NCBI RefSeq assembly: GCF_030362815.1 | Contig: NZ_JAUCGR010000002.1 | Location: 868,001 to 932,000 of the forward strand | DNA: 64,000 bases | Source of the DNA: Cellulomonas edaphi | GTDB taxonomy: Bacteria; Actinomycetota; Actinomycetes; Actinomycetales; Cellulomonadaceae | Direction: 5' to 3' | Translations under genes and position numbers: made by a program | The notes under the pieces: model-generated | What the model saw: the letters and a program-made list of their open reading frames with translations, nothing else | Database searches by the model: none | Told to the model about the DNA's origin: nothing | In this document: positions 38,782 to 46,970 of the stretch, one piece after another | Layout: every line of letters starts with the position of its first letter | How positions within the stretch are numbered: the first letter of the stretch is position 1

Positions 38782-39111
38782 TCAGACTACGCGGCGCTTG
38801 AGCTTGCGACGCTCGCGCTCGGACAGCCCGCCCCAGATGCCGAAGCGCTCGTCGTTCGCCAGCGCGTACTCCAGGCACTCGGCCTTGACGTCGCAGCCCG
38901 TGCAGACCTTCTTCGCCTCCCGCGTCGATCCGCCCTTCTCGGGGAAGAAGGCCTCGGGGTCGGTCTGAGCGCACAGCGCGCGCTCCTGCCAGCCCATGAG
39001 CCCGTCGTCCTCGGGCGTGCCGAACAGGGGCAGCACGTTGTCCGGCGGCGTCGGTGCAGCCGTGCGCGCGTCGGTGGGAAAGCTCCCGTCGCTGTCGAGC
39101 AGATTCCACAT
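38782..39111 (-). CDS. whiB2: WhiB-family iron-sulfur transcription factor (WhiB2/WhmD type)
   Basis: A 109-residue WhiB protein. The four cluster cysteines are present at 47 (ALCAQTDPEAFF), 70, 73 (CTGC) and 79. The GIWGGLSERERRKLKRR turn and basic tail at 91-107 bind sigma factor and DNA. WhiB2/WhmD controls septation in mycobacteria and streptomycetes (WhiB). The symbol is inferred from the position beside the phosphomannomutase region and the long N-terminus. ATG 39111 follows GGAGG. It is transcribed from a good promoter with a leader of roughly 95 bases. Confidence 0.9.
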   Translation of the reverse strand: MWNLLDSDGSFPTDARTAAPTPPDNVLPLFGTPEDDGLMGWQERALCAQTDPEAFFPEKGGSTREAKKVCTGCDVKAECLEYALANDERFGIWGGLSERERRKLKRRVV

Positions 39112-39212
39112 GCGTGCCTCCGTGCGGCTGGTTGCTCGTTCTTGCTTCGGTGAAGCTCGGGCGATGCGGTGCGAGGTGTCCGGTCGAGGATCGACGGGAC
39201 CTGTTGGGATGA

Positions 39213-39241
39213 ATTACACGCGTGTCGTTCGCGCCCGTCAA
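39213..39241 (-). promoter_or_regulatory. whiB promoter
   Basis: On the minus strand, TTGACG (39241-39236), a 17-base spacer and TGTAAT (39218-39213) form the best sigma-70-type promoter seen in the window. It predicts a start near 39206 and an approximately 95-base leader, which contains a small hairpin (39144-39156, GCTTC/GAAGC). Confidence 0.7.
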
Positions 39242-39325
39242 GCGGGGGCGTGATAGTTGTCCGGGTTTGCCGGGTGAACTTGCGCCCCGCGCGACGTTCG
39301 GCGTGTCGCGCCTAGGCTGACGCCC

Positions 39326-40294
39326 GTGCCCTCGAAGACCCCCCCGACGACCATCGCCGCCCTGCTCAGCCAGCTCACGCGGGAGCCGGGGCGTCCCCGG
39401 ATCACCTGGTACGGCGCCGACTTCGAGCGCGTGGAGCTGTCCGGCGCGGTGCTGGACAACTGGGTGAGCAAGACCACCAACCTGCTCGTGGAGGAGTTCG
39501 ACGCCGCGCCGGGCGTGCGCGTGCTCGTCGACCTCCCGCCCCACTGGCGCACGCTCGTGTGGGCCCTGGCGGTGTGGCGAACGGGCGCGCACCTGGTTCT
39601 CGACGGAGCGGCCGACGTCGTCGTCACGGACAGGCCCGCGGACCACCCCGGCCCCGCCGTCGTCGCCGTCTCCCTGCCCGCGCTCGCGCGGCGCTTCGAC
39701 GGCGAGCTCCCGCGGGGCGCCGTCGACGCCGCGGCCGCGGTCATGACGTACGGCGACGCGATCGGCTGGCTCCCGCCCACCGACCCTGCGGCACTCGCGC
39801 TCGACGGCGTGGCGTACGTCGAGCTCGGCACGTGGTGGCGGGCGGCCGACGACGCGCGCGTGGCGGTCGACGCCGGCACGGACACCGGGGCCTTCCTGGC
39901 GACCGTCGTCGGCGCGCTCGCGGCCGACGGTTCCGTGGTCGCGATCTCCCCCGCGCGCCGTCGAGCGCTGAGGGGCTGTCCGCGTCAGCTCGACGCGACG
40001 ACCTTCCAGTACTCGGTCGACCTGGGCAGGTACGTCCCGGCGGGTCCAGTCGCCATCCAGCGCGCGCCGGGGATGACCGCGTCGGGCACGAGCGCGCCCA
40101 CGGTGTACACCGAGCAACCCGCGTCGATCCAGTCGGCGACCTCGGCCTTCGTCCGGTCGGAGACCTTCGGGAGCACCGCGTCGGAAGCCGAGTACTGCAC
40201 GCCGTCCGAGCCGCGCAGGCGGACGGTGAGGTCCGCCGTCGATGCCGCGGGGTCCCGCGGAAGGTTGCACGCGACGACCGTCGTCGTCACGTAG
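39326..40294 (+). CDS. TIGR03089-family protein with run-on 3' end
   Basis: The first ~215 residues match the actinobacterial TIGR03089 family, an AMP-ligase-like N-terminal domain of unknown function. They start with TIAALLSQLTREPGRPRITW and include LVDLPPHWRTLVWALAVWR and AYVELGTWWRAADDARV, ending at DGSVVAISPAR. That is near the family's normal end. No stop follows in this frame until 40294, so the ORF runs 310 bases into the opposite-strand Ig-like gene. A TGA in the neighbouring frame at 39969-39971 would end it at about 215 residues after a one-base indel. GTG 39326 has a TAGGCT -10-like element seven bases upstream and may be leaderless. Confidence 0.75.
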   Translation: MPSKTPPTTIAALLSQLTREPGRPRITWYGADFERVELSGAVLDNWVSKTTNLLVEEFDAAPGVRVLVDLPPHWRTLVWALAVWRTGAHLVLDGAADVVVTDRPADHPGPAVVAVSLPALARRFDGELPRGAVDAAAAVMTYGDAIGWLPPTDPAALALDGVAYVELGTWWRAADDARVAVDAGTDTGAFLATVVGALAADGSVVAISPARRRALRGCPRQLDATTFQYSVDLGRYVPAGPVAIQRAPGMTASGTSAPTVYTEQPASIQSATSAFVRSETFGSTASEAEYCTPSEPRRRTVRSAVDAAGSRGRLHATTVVVT

Positions 40295-41127
40295 CTGCTG
40301 CCCTCGGGCGCGGCGGGGTTCGACGGCTCGGCAGCCGCGACGGCCGCGTCGGCGTCGAGGTCGGAGTAGTCGAGCATCATCAGCCACTCGCCCACGATCC
40401 CGGGCGCCTGCGGCGCGGCGGGGTCCGCGATCGTGGAGCCGACGATGATGTCGGCCGAGTGGCTCGCCACCTTCCCGGCCCTGTTGCTGACGACGACGCG
40501 CAGGGAGCTGCCGTTCTGCGCGGTGCGCGCCGTGAACGTCAGGGTGCGGGTGTGCGAGCGCAGCGTCGTCCACGTGGTGGAGTCGGGGCGCTGGATCTGC
40601 CACGTGTAGGACAGGCCATGACCAGCCGCCTTGACAGAGAACGAGGCCGCGTGCCCGCTGACCACCTGGAGGCCTTGCGGCTGCGAGGTGATCCGGGGCC
40701 GGGAGACCACGACGAGCCGGGCCGACGCCGACGTCGCCCTGCCCTTGCTCCCCTTGACCGTGACGCGGTAGCGCGCACCGTCGAGCCTGCTCGACGCCGT
40801 GACCGAGTAGGACGAGCGCTTCGCGCCCGAGACCTTGACGTACGAGGAGGCGCCGGGCTTGCGGACGTACCACTGGTACGTCCGCTTGGTGCCCTTGGTG
40901 CGCACCGTGAAGGTGGCCTGGTGGCCGGCGACGACCGTCGCGGGGCGCGGCGACGCGGTGATCTTCGTGGTGACGACGGTCGCGGCCGCGGCGTGCGAGA
41001 CGGCGCCCCCGCTGACGGCGCCCGGGCTGACGGGTGCGGCGCTCGCCGGGGCGACGAGGCCGAGGGCGAGGGCGCTGCCGACGACGGCGACGATCCCTGC
41101 GCGGCGAGCGGACGGACGGACGGGCAT
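39985..41127 (-). CDS. secreted protein with two Ig-like domains
   Basis: A 380-residue protein with a signal peptide (1-30, [12 protein letters not shown] then APVS). Two Ig-like modules follow: [20 protein letters not shown] to about residue 140, and [20 protein letters not shown] to about 225. Both contain the YQWYVRKPG / YTWQIQRPD core. A C-terminal domain (about 240-380) has two cysteines ([15 protein letters not shown]) and no recognised family; its closing [20 protein letters not shown] is distinctive. The Ig module is shared with the SGNH protein at 58695. It is convergent and overlapping with the TIGR03089 ORF and diverges from rmlA. A surface adhesin or wall-binding function is inference. 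Confidence 0.85.
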   Translation of the reverse strand: MPVRPSARRAGIVAVVGSALALGLVAPASAAPVSPGAVSGGAVSHAAAATVVTTKITASPRPATVVAGHQATFTVRTKGTKRTYQWYVRKPGASSYVKVSGAKRSSYSVTASSRLDGARYRVTVKGSKGRATSASARLVVVSRPRITSQPQGLQVVSGHAASFSVKAAGHGLSYTWQIQRPDSTTWTTLRSHTRTLTFTARTAQNGSSLRVVVSNRAGKVASHSADIIVGSTIADPAAPQAPGIVGEWLMMLDYSDLDADAAVAAAEPSNPAAPEGSSYVTTTVVACNLPRDPAASTADLTVRLRGSDGVQYSASDAVLPKVSDRTKAEVADWIDAGCSVYTVGALVPDAVIPGARWMATGPAGTYLPRSTEYWKVVASS

Positions 41128-41240
41128 GGCACTCCTCGAGCTCCGGCGGGAGATGGGGGGATCCCGCTCATCGCCCTATCGGTTGCGCGAGGCACCGTCT
41201 TGACGTGACCCTCGTCTCGCCATCCGTCAGGATGTCCCCC

Positions 41241-42110
41241 ATGCGAGGCATCATCCTGGCCGGTGGATCCGGAACCCGACTGCACCCCATCACCCTCGGC
41301 GTGAGCAAGCAGCTCGTCCCCGTCTACGACAAGCCGATGGTCTACTACCCGCTGTCGACGCTGATCCTGGCGGGCATCCGCGACGTCCTCGTCATCACGA
41401 CGCCGCACGACGCCGAGCAGTTCCGGCGCCTGCTGGGCGACGGCTCGCAGTTCGGCATCTCGATCGAGTACACCGTGCAGGCCGAGCCGAACGGCCTGGC
41501 CCAGGCGTTCGTCCTCGGCGCCTCGTTCCTGGGCTCGGAGCCCGCCGCGCTCGTGCTCGGGGACAACATCTTCTACGGCCCCGGGCTCGGCTCCCAGCTG
41601 CAGCGCTTCGCGACGGTCGACGGCGGCGCCGTGTTCGCCTACCGCGTCGCCGATCCCACCGCGTACGGCGTCGTCGAGTTCGACCAGACCGGCCGGGCGC
41701 TGTCGATCGAGGAGAAGCCCACGGCCCCCAAGAGCAACTACGCCGTGCCGGGGCTCTACTTCTACGACAACGACGTGGTCGCGATCGCGCGGAACCTGCG
41801 CCCGTCGGCGCGCGGCGAGTACGAGATCACCGACGTCAACCGCACCTACCTCGAGCAGGGCCGGCTGCAGGTGGGCGTGCTCCCGCGCGGCACCGCCTGG
41901 CTCGACACCGGCACGTTCGACTCGCTCATCGAGGCCGCGGACTACGTCCGGACGGTCGAGCACCGCCAGGGACTGAAGATCGGCGCACCCGAGGAGGTCG
42001 CGTGGCGCCGCGGGTTCCTGTCGGACGACGACCTGCGTGCCCGCGCCGAGCTGCTGGTCAAGTCCGGCTACGGGACGTACCTGCTGGGGCTGCTCGAGGA
42101 GGGGCGCTAG
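41241..42110 (+). CDS. rmlA: glucose-1-phosphate thymidylyltransferase
   Basis: First enzyme of dTDP-L-rhamnose synthesis, joining dTTP and glucose-1-phosphate. It is 289 residues, the family length. The nucleotide-binding loop is [11 protein letters not shown] (6-16), with Lys23 in [25 protein letters not shown] and VIEF-like [20 protein letters not shown]. The ATG at 41241 gives the canonical MRGIILAGG and has AGGA eight bases upstream; an ATG nine bases earlier is less typical. It diverges from the Ig-like gene and converges with the pyruvyl-transferase-like gene. The other rml genes lie at 43966, 44905 and 55245. Confidence 0.97.
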   Translation: MRGIILAGGSGTRLHPITLGVSKQLVPVYDKPMVYYPLSTLILAGIRDVLVITTPHDAEQFRRLLGDGSQFGISIEYTVQAEPNGLAQAFVLGASFLGSEPAALVLGDNIFYGPGLGSQLQRFATVDGGAVFAYRVADPTAYGVVEFDQTGRALSIEEKPTAPKSNYAVPGLYFYDNDVVAIARNLRPSARGEYEITDVNRTYLEQGRLQVGVLPRGTAWLDTGTFDSLIEAADYVRTVEHRQGLKIGAPEEVAWRRGFLSDDDLRARAELLVKSGYGTYLLGLLEEGR

Positions 42111-42126
42111 GCGCCGGCGGCCCGGC

Positions 42127-42918
42127 TCACGGGAGCACCGACGTCAGCCCGGCCAGCACCCGTTCCAGGCCACGGGGCTCCTGGTACCGCGCACCCACCA
42201 GCTCGACGAGCGCCGAGGGCTCGAGCCCGGCCAGCGCGTCGGACGTGAGCACCGTCTGCGAGCGGTCGCCGTCGAACACCGACGTGTAGTCGTCGAACTT
42301 GAAGTCGCCGCCCGCCAGCTTCCCGTGCAGCACGAGCCGGGCGTTCGGCACCCCGAGCGCGTCAGCGAAGATCAGCCCGTGGAGCGAGGAGGAGACCACC
42401 GCGTCGCACGCCGAGATCTCCCGCGCCACCTCCTCGGGGGTCCAGGCGACGTCGATGACCCGCACGCCGCTGTGCTTCGCGATCTGGCCGACCCACGGGT
42501 GGCTGGCGTCGGTGTAGTGCGGGATCACGCCGAGCGAGTACCGCTTGCGCACCGGGCCGTCGACCAGCGTCGCGGCGAGCAGGCCGGGGTCGCCGAGCTG
42601 CAGGTTCGCGCGGACCGCCTCCGAGAAGTACGCGGCGGTGCTCGTCCCACGCACGGCGCGCGGCGCGAGGTCGTCGAGCGAGTCGTAGGTCTGCGGCTCG
42701 ATGAACCCCGAGCCCCAGATCACGGGCAGGGACGCGCGGCGCCGGGCGATCGCGATCTGGAGCACGGAGCCCGCGGCGACCACGTCGGCCCGCTCGAGCG
42801 GGGTCCAGACCACGCGCCGACCGGTCAGGCGCTCGAGCAGCGGCGCCGAGACCTCGTCGCCGAAGTTCAGGTCGTACGGGTGGCGCCACCGCCACCACCA
42901 CAGACGGATGTCACTCAC
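42127..42918 (-). CDS. polysaccharide pyruvyl transferase-like protein
   Basis: A 263-residue protein with the polysaccharide pyruvyl transferase fold: NFGDEVSAPLLERLTGRRVV near the N-terminus, GSVLQIA, VIWGSGF, then REISACDAVVSSSLHGLIFA (about 185-205) and ALGVPNARLVL. Family members add pyruvate ketals from PEP to wall or capsular sugars. The GTG start (GTGAGTGA) overlaps the preceding gene's stop by eight bases. Some bacterial homologues are annotated as glycosyltransferases, so the exact donor is uncertain. Location between rmlA and rmlD supports surface glycan work. Confidence 0.85.
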   Translation of the reverse strand: MSDIRLWWWRWRHPYDLNFGDEVSAPLLERLTGRRVVWTPLERADVVAAGSVLQIAIARRRASLPVIWGSGFIEPQTYDSLDDLAPRAVRGTSTAAYFSEAVRANLQLGDPGLLAATLVDGPVRKRYSLGVIPHYTDASHPWVGQIAKHSGVRVIDVAWTPEEVAREISACDAVVSSSLHGLIFADALGVPNARLVLHGKLAGGDFKFDDYTSVFDGDRSQTVLTSDALAGLEPSALVELVGARYQEPRGLERVLAGLTSVLP

Positions 42919-43819
42919 CGGTTGCTCCTTCGACCGCGCCGACCACGACGGCGCCCTCGTCCACGTGCACTGCGAGCCCCGGGAAGTCGGCCACCGGGGT
43001 CGAGCGCGGCACCGAGACGGGCCACAACACGCCGTCGACCACGACCGACAGGCGCAGCGTGAGCGGCTCGGTGGCACCGGGGGCCGGTGCGGGCAGCCGC
43101 AGCGCGGTCCGGCCGTCGTCCAGCAGGCTGAACGGCAGCCGGTGCCGCGCGTCCCGGCTTCCGGCCGGCTGCACCTCGGCGTAGGCACGGAGCGCCTCGT
43201 CGACCGCTCCCGTGACGACCGCCTCGGGGCGACCGTCCTCGTCGGGGCGGAGCTCGACGAGCCGCACGTCGCGCACGGAGGAACGGCGCTCGACGACGAG
43301 CCCGCCGCTCGACCCCTCGTACGTCACGACTGCCCGGCCACCGGCCAGCGGGACGCCGTCGCGCGGCACCGCACGCCGCAGCCGCGTGCCGATCTGCGAC
43401 CAGTCCCCCACGCTCGTGCCCCAGACGGGCGCGACGAGGAGGGCCCACGGCCCGTCGCCGGTGAGCGACGCGGCGTCGATCCGGATGTTGCCCGCGACGC
43501 CCTTGGCCCCGTCCTCGACGTGCTGCCCCGTCACCTTGACGCGCAGCGCGACGCGGCGTCCGGTACCCCGGTCGGCCGCGACGGCACGAAAGGCGTCCGG
43601 GAACACGGAGTAGTCCGCGGTGCCCACCCATGCCCGCAGGTCGGCACGGGCGTCCTGCGCGGACAGGGATACCACCTTGTCGAGCGTCGCGGGCATGACG
43701 CGGCTGGTCATGGGCTGCAGCCGCTCGCCGGCGCCCACCAGGGCGTCACCGACGCGGCGCCGCGTGCCGGCGGCGAGGCGCCGGAGCGTGCGGGAGAGGC
43801 GGGCGGGCTTCTGGCTCAT
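42911..43819 (-). CDS. beta-rich protein of unknown function in rml region
   Basis: A 302-residue protein I do not recognise. A basic N-terminal helix (1-30) is followed by alternating strands: RRVALRVKVTG, PWALLVAPVWG, AVVTYEGSSGGLVVERRSSV, and a duplicate-like second half (LTLRLSVVVDGVLWPVSVPR). No signal peptide or membrane helix. The pattern resembles the N-terminal duplicated beta domains of the 1130-residue RgpF/TagF fusion, so it may be a stand-alone accessory domain for wall glycan enzymes. ATG 43819 is used; a GTG at 43831 is equally possible because neither has a clear ribosome-binding site. It is coupled to the pyruvyl transferase-like gene. Confidence 0.6.
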   Translation of the reverse strand: MSQKPARLSRTLRRLAAGTRRRVGDALVGAGERLQPMTSRVMPATLDKVVSLSAQDARADLRAWVGTADYSVFPDAFRAVAADRGTGRRVALRVKVTGQHVEDGAKGVAGNIRIDAASLTGDGPWALLVAPVWGTSVGDWSQIGTRLRRAVPRDGVPLAGGRAVVTYEGSSGGLVVERRSSVRDVRLVELRPDEDGRPEAVVTGAVDEALRAYAEVQPAGSRDARHRLPFSLLDDGRTALRLPAPAPGATEPLTLRLSVVVDGVLWPVSVPRSTPVADFPGLAVHVDEGAVVVGAVEGATGE

Positions 43820-43965
43820 CGGGTCGCGCACTTTCTAGACGGGCCCCGGGCTGCTGGGGAGAGCGTCGGCGGCTCGTGCCGGGCACGGCTCACGGGCGGA
43901 ACTGCGGGGGGAGCTCGGCACCACATCGTGCCACACGGCGAGATCGGTGCCGGACGGCGCCAGGG

Positions 43966-44805
43966 CTAGGCGAGCACCTCGGCGGCCGCCAGCGACCACC
44001 GCTCGTCCCATGCGCCGATGGGCTCGATCCCCGCGGCGCCGAGCGTGCGGTGGCCCAGCACGGAGTACGCGGGGCGGGGTGCCGGGCGGGAGTAGGCGGC
44101 GCTCGTCGTGGGCCGCACGATCGCCGGGTCGAGACCGGCCGCGGCGACGACCGCTTGCGCGAAGCCGTGCCACGACGTCCGGCCCGAGGCCGTGCCGTGA
44201 TACGTCCCCGCGGGTGCTCGCCCCTCGACCAGCCGCACGACGAGGGCCGCGAGGTCGCGCGTCCACGTCGGCTGCCCCAGCTGGTCGTCGACCACGTCCA
44301 GGCCGCCTCGCTCCGCCGCGACGCGCGCGATCGTCTTGGGGAAGCAGGGGCCACCTGCGCCGTACAGCCACGCCGTCCGCACGACGAGCGCGTCGGGGTG
44401 CTCGGCGCGCACAGCCCACTCCCCCGCGGCCTTGGTGCGGCCGTACGCGGAGCGGGGGGCGACGGGCGCGTCCTCGTCGTACGGGCTCGTGGCGCCGCCG
44501 TCGAAGACATAGTCGGTGCTGATCTGCACCAGGCGCGCTCCCACGGCGGCCCGGGCGAGCACCGCCGGGCCGACCCCGTTGGCGAGGAACGCCGCGCCCT
44601 CGTCGGTCTCCGCGGCGTCCACCGCCGTGTACGCGGCGGCGTTCACCACCACGTCCGCCCCCGCGAGCGCGCGCCGGGCCGCGACGAGGTCGGTGATGTC
44701 GAGGTCGGCACGCGTGAGGGGGACGACCGTGGCGCCGGCCTGCTCCGCGGCCTCGACCACGTCCCGTCCCAGCATCCCGCTCGCTCCGGTGACCACCCAG
44801 CGCAC
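43966..44805 (-). CDS. rmlD: dTDP-4-dehydrorhamnose reductase
   Basis: Final step of dTDP-L-rhamnose synthesis, the NAD(P)H reduction of dTDP-4-keto-L-rhamnose. It is 279 residues. The Rossmann motif is VVTGASGMLGRDV (4-16), catalytic Tyr121 and Lys125 are in RSAYGRTKAAGE, and the conserved ISTDYVFDG is present. ATG 44805 gives the normal N-terminus. It diverges from rmlC (99 bases between starts), where a TAGGGT element (minus strand, 44853-44848) may be its -10 sequence. It is followed by 146 bases without a gene before the beta-rich gene. Confidence 0.96.
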   Translation of the reverse strand: MRWVVTGASGMLGRDVVEAAEQAGATVVPLTRADLDITDLVAARRALAGADVVVNAAAYTAVDAAETDEGAAFLANGVGPAVLARAAVGARLVQISTDYVFDGGATSPYDEDAPVAPRSAYGRTKAAGEWAVRAEHPDALVVRTAWLYGAGGPCFPKTIARVAAERGGLDVVDDQLGQPTWTRDLAALVVRLVEGRAPAGTYHGTASGRTSWHGFAQAVVAAAGLDPAIVRPTTSAAYSRPAPRPAYSVLGHRTLGAAGIEPIGAWDERWSLAAAEVLA

Positions 44806-44904
44806 GACGACCTCCTCTGGTCGGCCCCCGTGGCCGTCCGATCGCCCACCCTAACGAGCCGACTACTGTGGCCCCGACGCCCGGCGCCGAGAGACGAGGA
44901 ACCC

Positions 44905-45531
44905 ATGGAGTACCGCGAGCTGTCCGTCCCCGGCGCCTGGGAGATCACCCCGCGCCAGTTCGGTGACCCCCGCGGGGTGTTCCTCGAGTGGTTCAAGTCC
45001 GCGCCGTTCGCCGAGCACGCGGGACATGCGTTGAGCCTCGCGCAGGCGAATCTCTCCGTCTCGGCCGCGGGTGTGGTGCGCGGCATCCACTTCGCGGACG
45101 TCCCTCCGGGGCAGGCCAAGTACGTGACCTGCGCGCGGGGCGCCGTGCTCGACGTCGCGGTGGACCTGCGCGTCGGCTCGCCGACCTACGGTCGGTGGGA
45201 CTCGGTGCTGCTCGACGACGTCGACCGGCGCGCGATCTACCTCTCCGAGGGCCTGGGGCACGCCTTCATGTCGCTCGAGGACGACTCCACCGTGCTGTAT
45301 TTGTGCTCGACCCCGTACAACCCGACCGGCGAGCACGGCATCCACCCGCTCGACCCGGAGGTGGGCATCGCGTGGCCCACCGCGGCGCGCGACGGCTCCC
45401 CCCTGCACCCCACGCTGTCCGAGAAGGACCGCGAGGCGCCGGGGCTCGCCGAGGCCGCGCAGGCCGGGCTGCTCCCGCGCTGGGAGGACGTCCGCGCGTA
45501 CATCGCGCGCGCGTCGCAGCCGCAGGACTAG
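44905..45531 (+). CDS. rmlC: dTDP-4-dehydrorhamnose 3,5-epimerase
   Basis: Double epimerase of the rhamnose pathway, a cupin of 208 residues. Catalytic His62 is in VVRGIHFADVPPGQAKYVTC with Lys72. Other family motifs are DPRGVFLEWF and RAIYLSEGLGHAFMSLEDDS. The ATG at 44905 has a GAGGA ribosome-binding sequence. Its TAG shares four bases with the convergent glycosyltransferase stop (CTAG). The longer C-terminal tail is common in actinobacterial RmlC. Confidence 0.97.
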   Translation: MEYRELSVPGAWEITPRQFGDPRGVFLEWFKSAPFAEHAGHALSLAQANLSVSAAGVVRGIHFADVPPGQAKYVTCARGAVLDVAVDLRVGSPTYGRWDSVLLDDVDRRAIYLSEGLGHAFMSLEDDSTVLYLCSTPYNPTGEHGIHPLDPEVGIAWPTAARDGSPLHPTLSEKDREAPGLAEAAQAGLLPRWEDVRAYIARASQPQD

Positions 45532-46832
45532 CGCTCGGGCTGCTCGACCACCGGGTCGGCGGCGGGCTCGTCCACGGGCTCGGCCGCGGGGTCGACCGCC
45601 GAGTCGGCCGCGAACAGCTGCGGCAGCACCTGGCGGAACGCCTCGACGAGCGCGTCGGCACCGGGCGCGGACCCCGGCTCGGCCGCCAGCTCCTGGACGA
45701 GGTAGCGGCGGCGGCTGCCCCCCTCGAGCCCGATGGCGCGCAGGCGGTCGTCGGCCTCGTCGGTGCGCGCGACCACGAACGCGGCCCACTGCTCGCTCGG
45801 GCCCGGGATGAGGTCGAGCCCGTAGCGCGCCTCGTCGTCCCCCTGCACCTCGACGACGCCCACGCTGTCCCGCCATACCCACACGCGCGTGACGCGCCCG
45901 GGCCAGGCGTCCTCGACGGCGGCGCCGACCCGCTCCATGACCGACTGGATCGCCTCGCTCGGCACGGCGGACAGCGGCGCGACGGATCGGGTCTCGACCA
46001 CGAGGTCGCCGTCCGCGCCCGGCTCGACGGCGCGGTAGCTGACCTGCTCGAGCGGCACGAAGCGGTTCACGCGCTCGCGCGCCGGGTTGGACCAGTTGCT
46101 GATCGTCGACCCGTCGGCGCTGCGGCGGTAGGCGACCTGGTGCTCGTCCGGGTACCAGTCGAGGTGCCGCGCGTCGTACGGGTGGTACAGGCGCACCCCC
46201 TGGGCCAGCCGGCGGTAGGGCTCACCCGCCCGGTAGACCGCGAGTGTCGTGTCGATCGGCGCCTCCTGGTACGCCACCCGCCGCCCGGCGATCGTCGTGA
46301 GCTTCGGCTCCCGGGACCAGAACCGCCCGATGTGCCGGTTCATCATCGCGCTGTACAGCGGGTAGGTGGTCGGGACGTCGTCGATGCGCAGCATCGGTCC
46401 GACGCACTCCATGGTGGGCATCGCGTCGAGCACCGCGAGGTACACCTCGAGCGTGTCCGTCGCGCTCTCGCCGATCGAGACGTCGCAGTCGGAGACCGCG
46501 TACGGCGAGGCCGGCCGGTCGCGGAAGATCGCCTGGACCGACTCGTCGACCAGGTTGAGCTCGGCGGCGGAGGAGATCTTCTCGCGGCGGAACACCGTGA
46601 CGCCGCTGCGCTCGAGCTCGTCGAGCACCTCGACCGTCTCGGGGTCGTCGCTGCCGTTGTCGTGCACGAAGATCTCGACGGGCACCGTCTGCCGGCGGTA
46701 GCCCTCGACGACCTTGCGCATCATCGGGCCGCGGTTGAACGAGATGAGCACGACGGGCAGCACCAGGTCGGGCTCGCCCTGGCCGCCCGCGCGCGTGAGT
46801 GCTGCCGCGAGTCGCTTCAGTCGCTGGATCAC
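45528..46832 (-). CDS. family 2 glycosyltransferase with acidic C-terminal tail
   Basis: A 434-residue protein. The GT2-like domain (about 25-200) has LPVVLISFNRGPMMRKVVEG, FVHDNGSDDPETVEVLDELE and SDCDVSIGES, where the DxD motif should be. A second, unassigned domain (about 210-400) follows, and then a repetitive Asp/Glu/Pro/Ala tail (VDPAAEPVDEPAADPVVE). The natural substrate is unknown. It is the last gene of the minus-strand exporter/RgpF block, separated from it by a strong hairpin. The tail resembles low-complexity interaction regions and is not seen in its neighbours. Confidence 0.8.
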   Translation of the reverse strand: MIQRLKRLAAALTRAGGQGEPDLVLPVVLISFNRGPMMRKVVEGYRRQTVPVEIFVHDNGSDDPETVEVLDELERSGVTVFRREKISSAAELNLVDESVQAIFRDRPASPYAVSDCDVSIGESATDTLEVYLAVLDAMPTMECVGPMLRIDDVPTTYPLYSAMMNRHIGRFWSREPKLTTIAGRRVAYQEAPIDTTLAVYRAGEPYRRLAQGVRLYHPYDARHLDWYPDEHQVAYRRSADGSTISNWSNPARERVNRFVPLEQVSYRAVEPGADGDLVVETRSVAPLSAVPSEAIQSVMERVGAAVEDAWPGRVTRVWVWRDSVGVVEVQGDDEARYGLDLIPGPSEQWAAFVVARTDEADDRLRAIGLEGGSRRRYLVQELAAEPGSAPGADALVEAFRQVLPQLFAADSAVDPAAEPVDEPAADPVVEQPER

Positions 46833-46877
46833 AGGCAGTCGCCTCCTTCGGCCACGAGGTCATCGTCGGCCCACGGG

Positions 46878-46900
46878 TCCCGCGCGCCAGGCGCGCGGGA
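46878..46900. terminator. perfect 23-base hairpin after the RgpF/TagF fusion
   Basis: Perfect 11-bp inverted repeat (46878-46888 and 46890-46900) with one central base, in the 138-base gap between the fusion gene and the next glycosyltransferase. No T run. Confidence 0.55.
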
Positions 46901-46970
46901 AGCTGTCACTTCCGAACCACTCCCCACTCCGAACGGCTGCGCACCGCGAGCCGCAGGGCGTGCGGAACCG

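Noticed and set aside
35065-39153. 1362-codon plus-strand open frame opposite the large glycosyltransferase and whiB
   Set aside because: Low-complexity Arg/Gly/His/Ala translation with no domain; real genes are on the minus strand.
43861-43965. Possible small gene between rmlD and the beta-rich gene
   Set aside because: No ORF with a start and ribosome-binding site; only short GC-rich inverted repeats of six bases.
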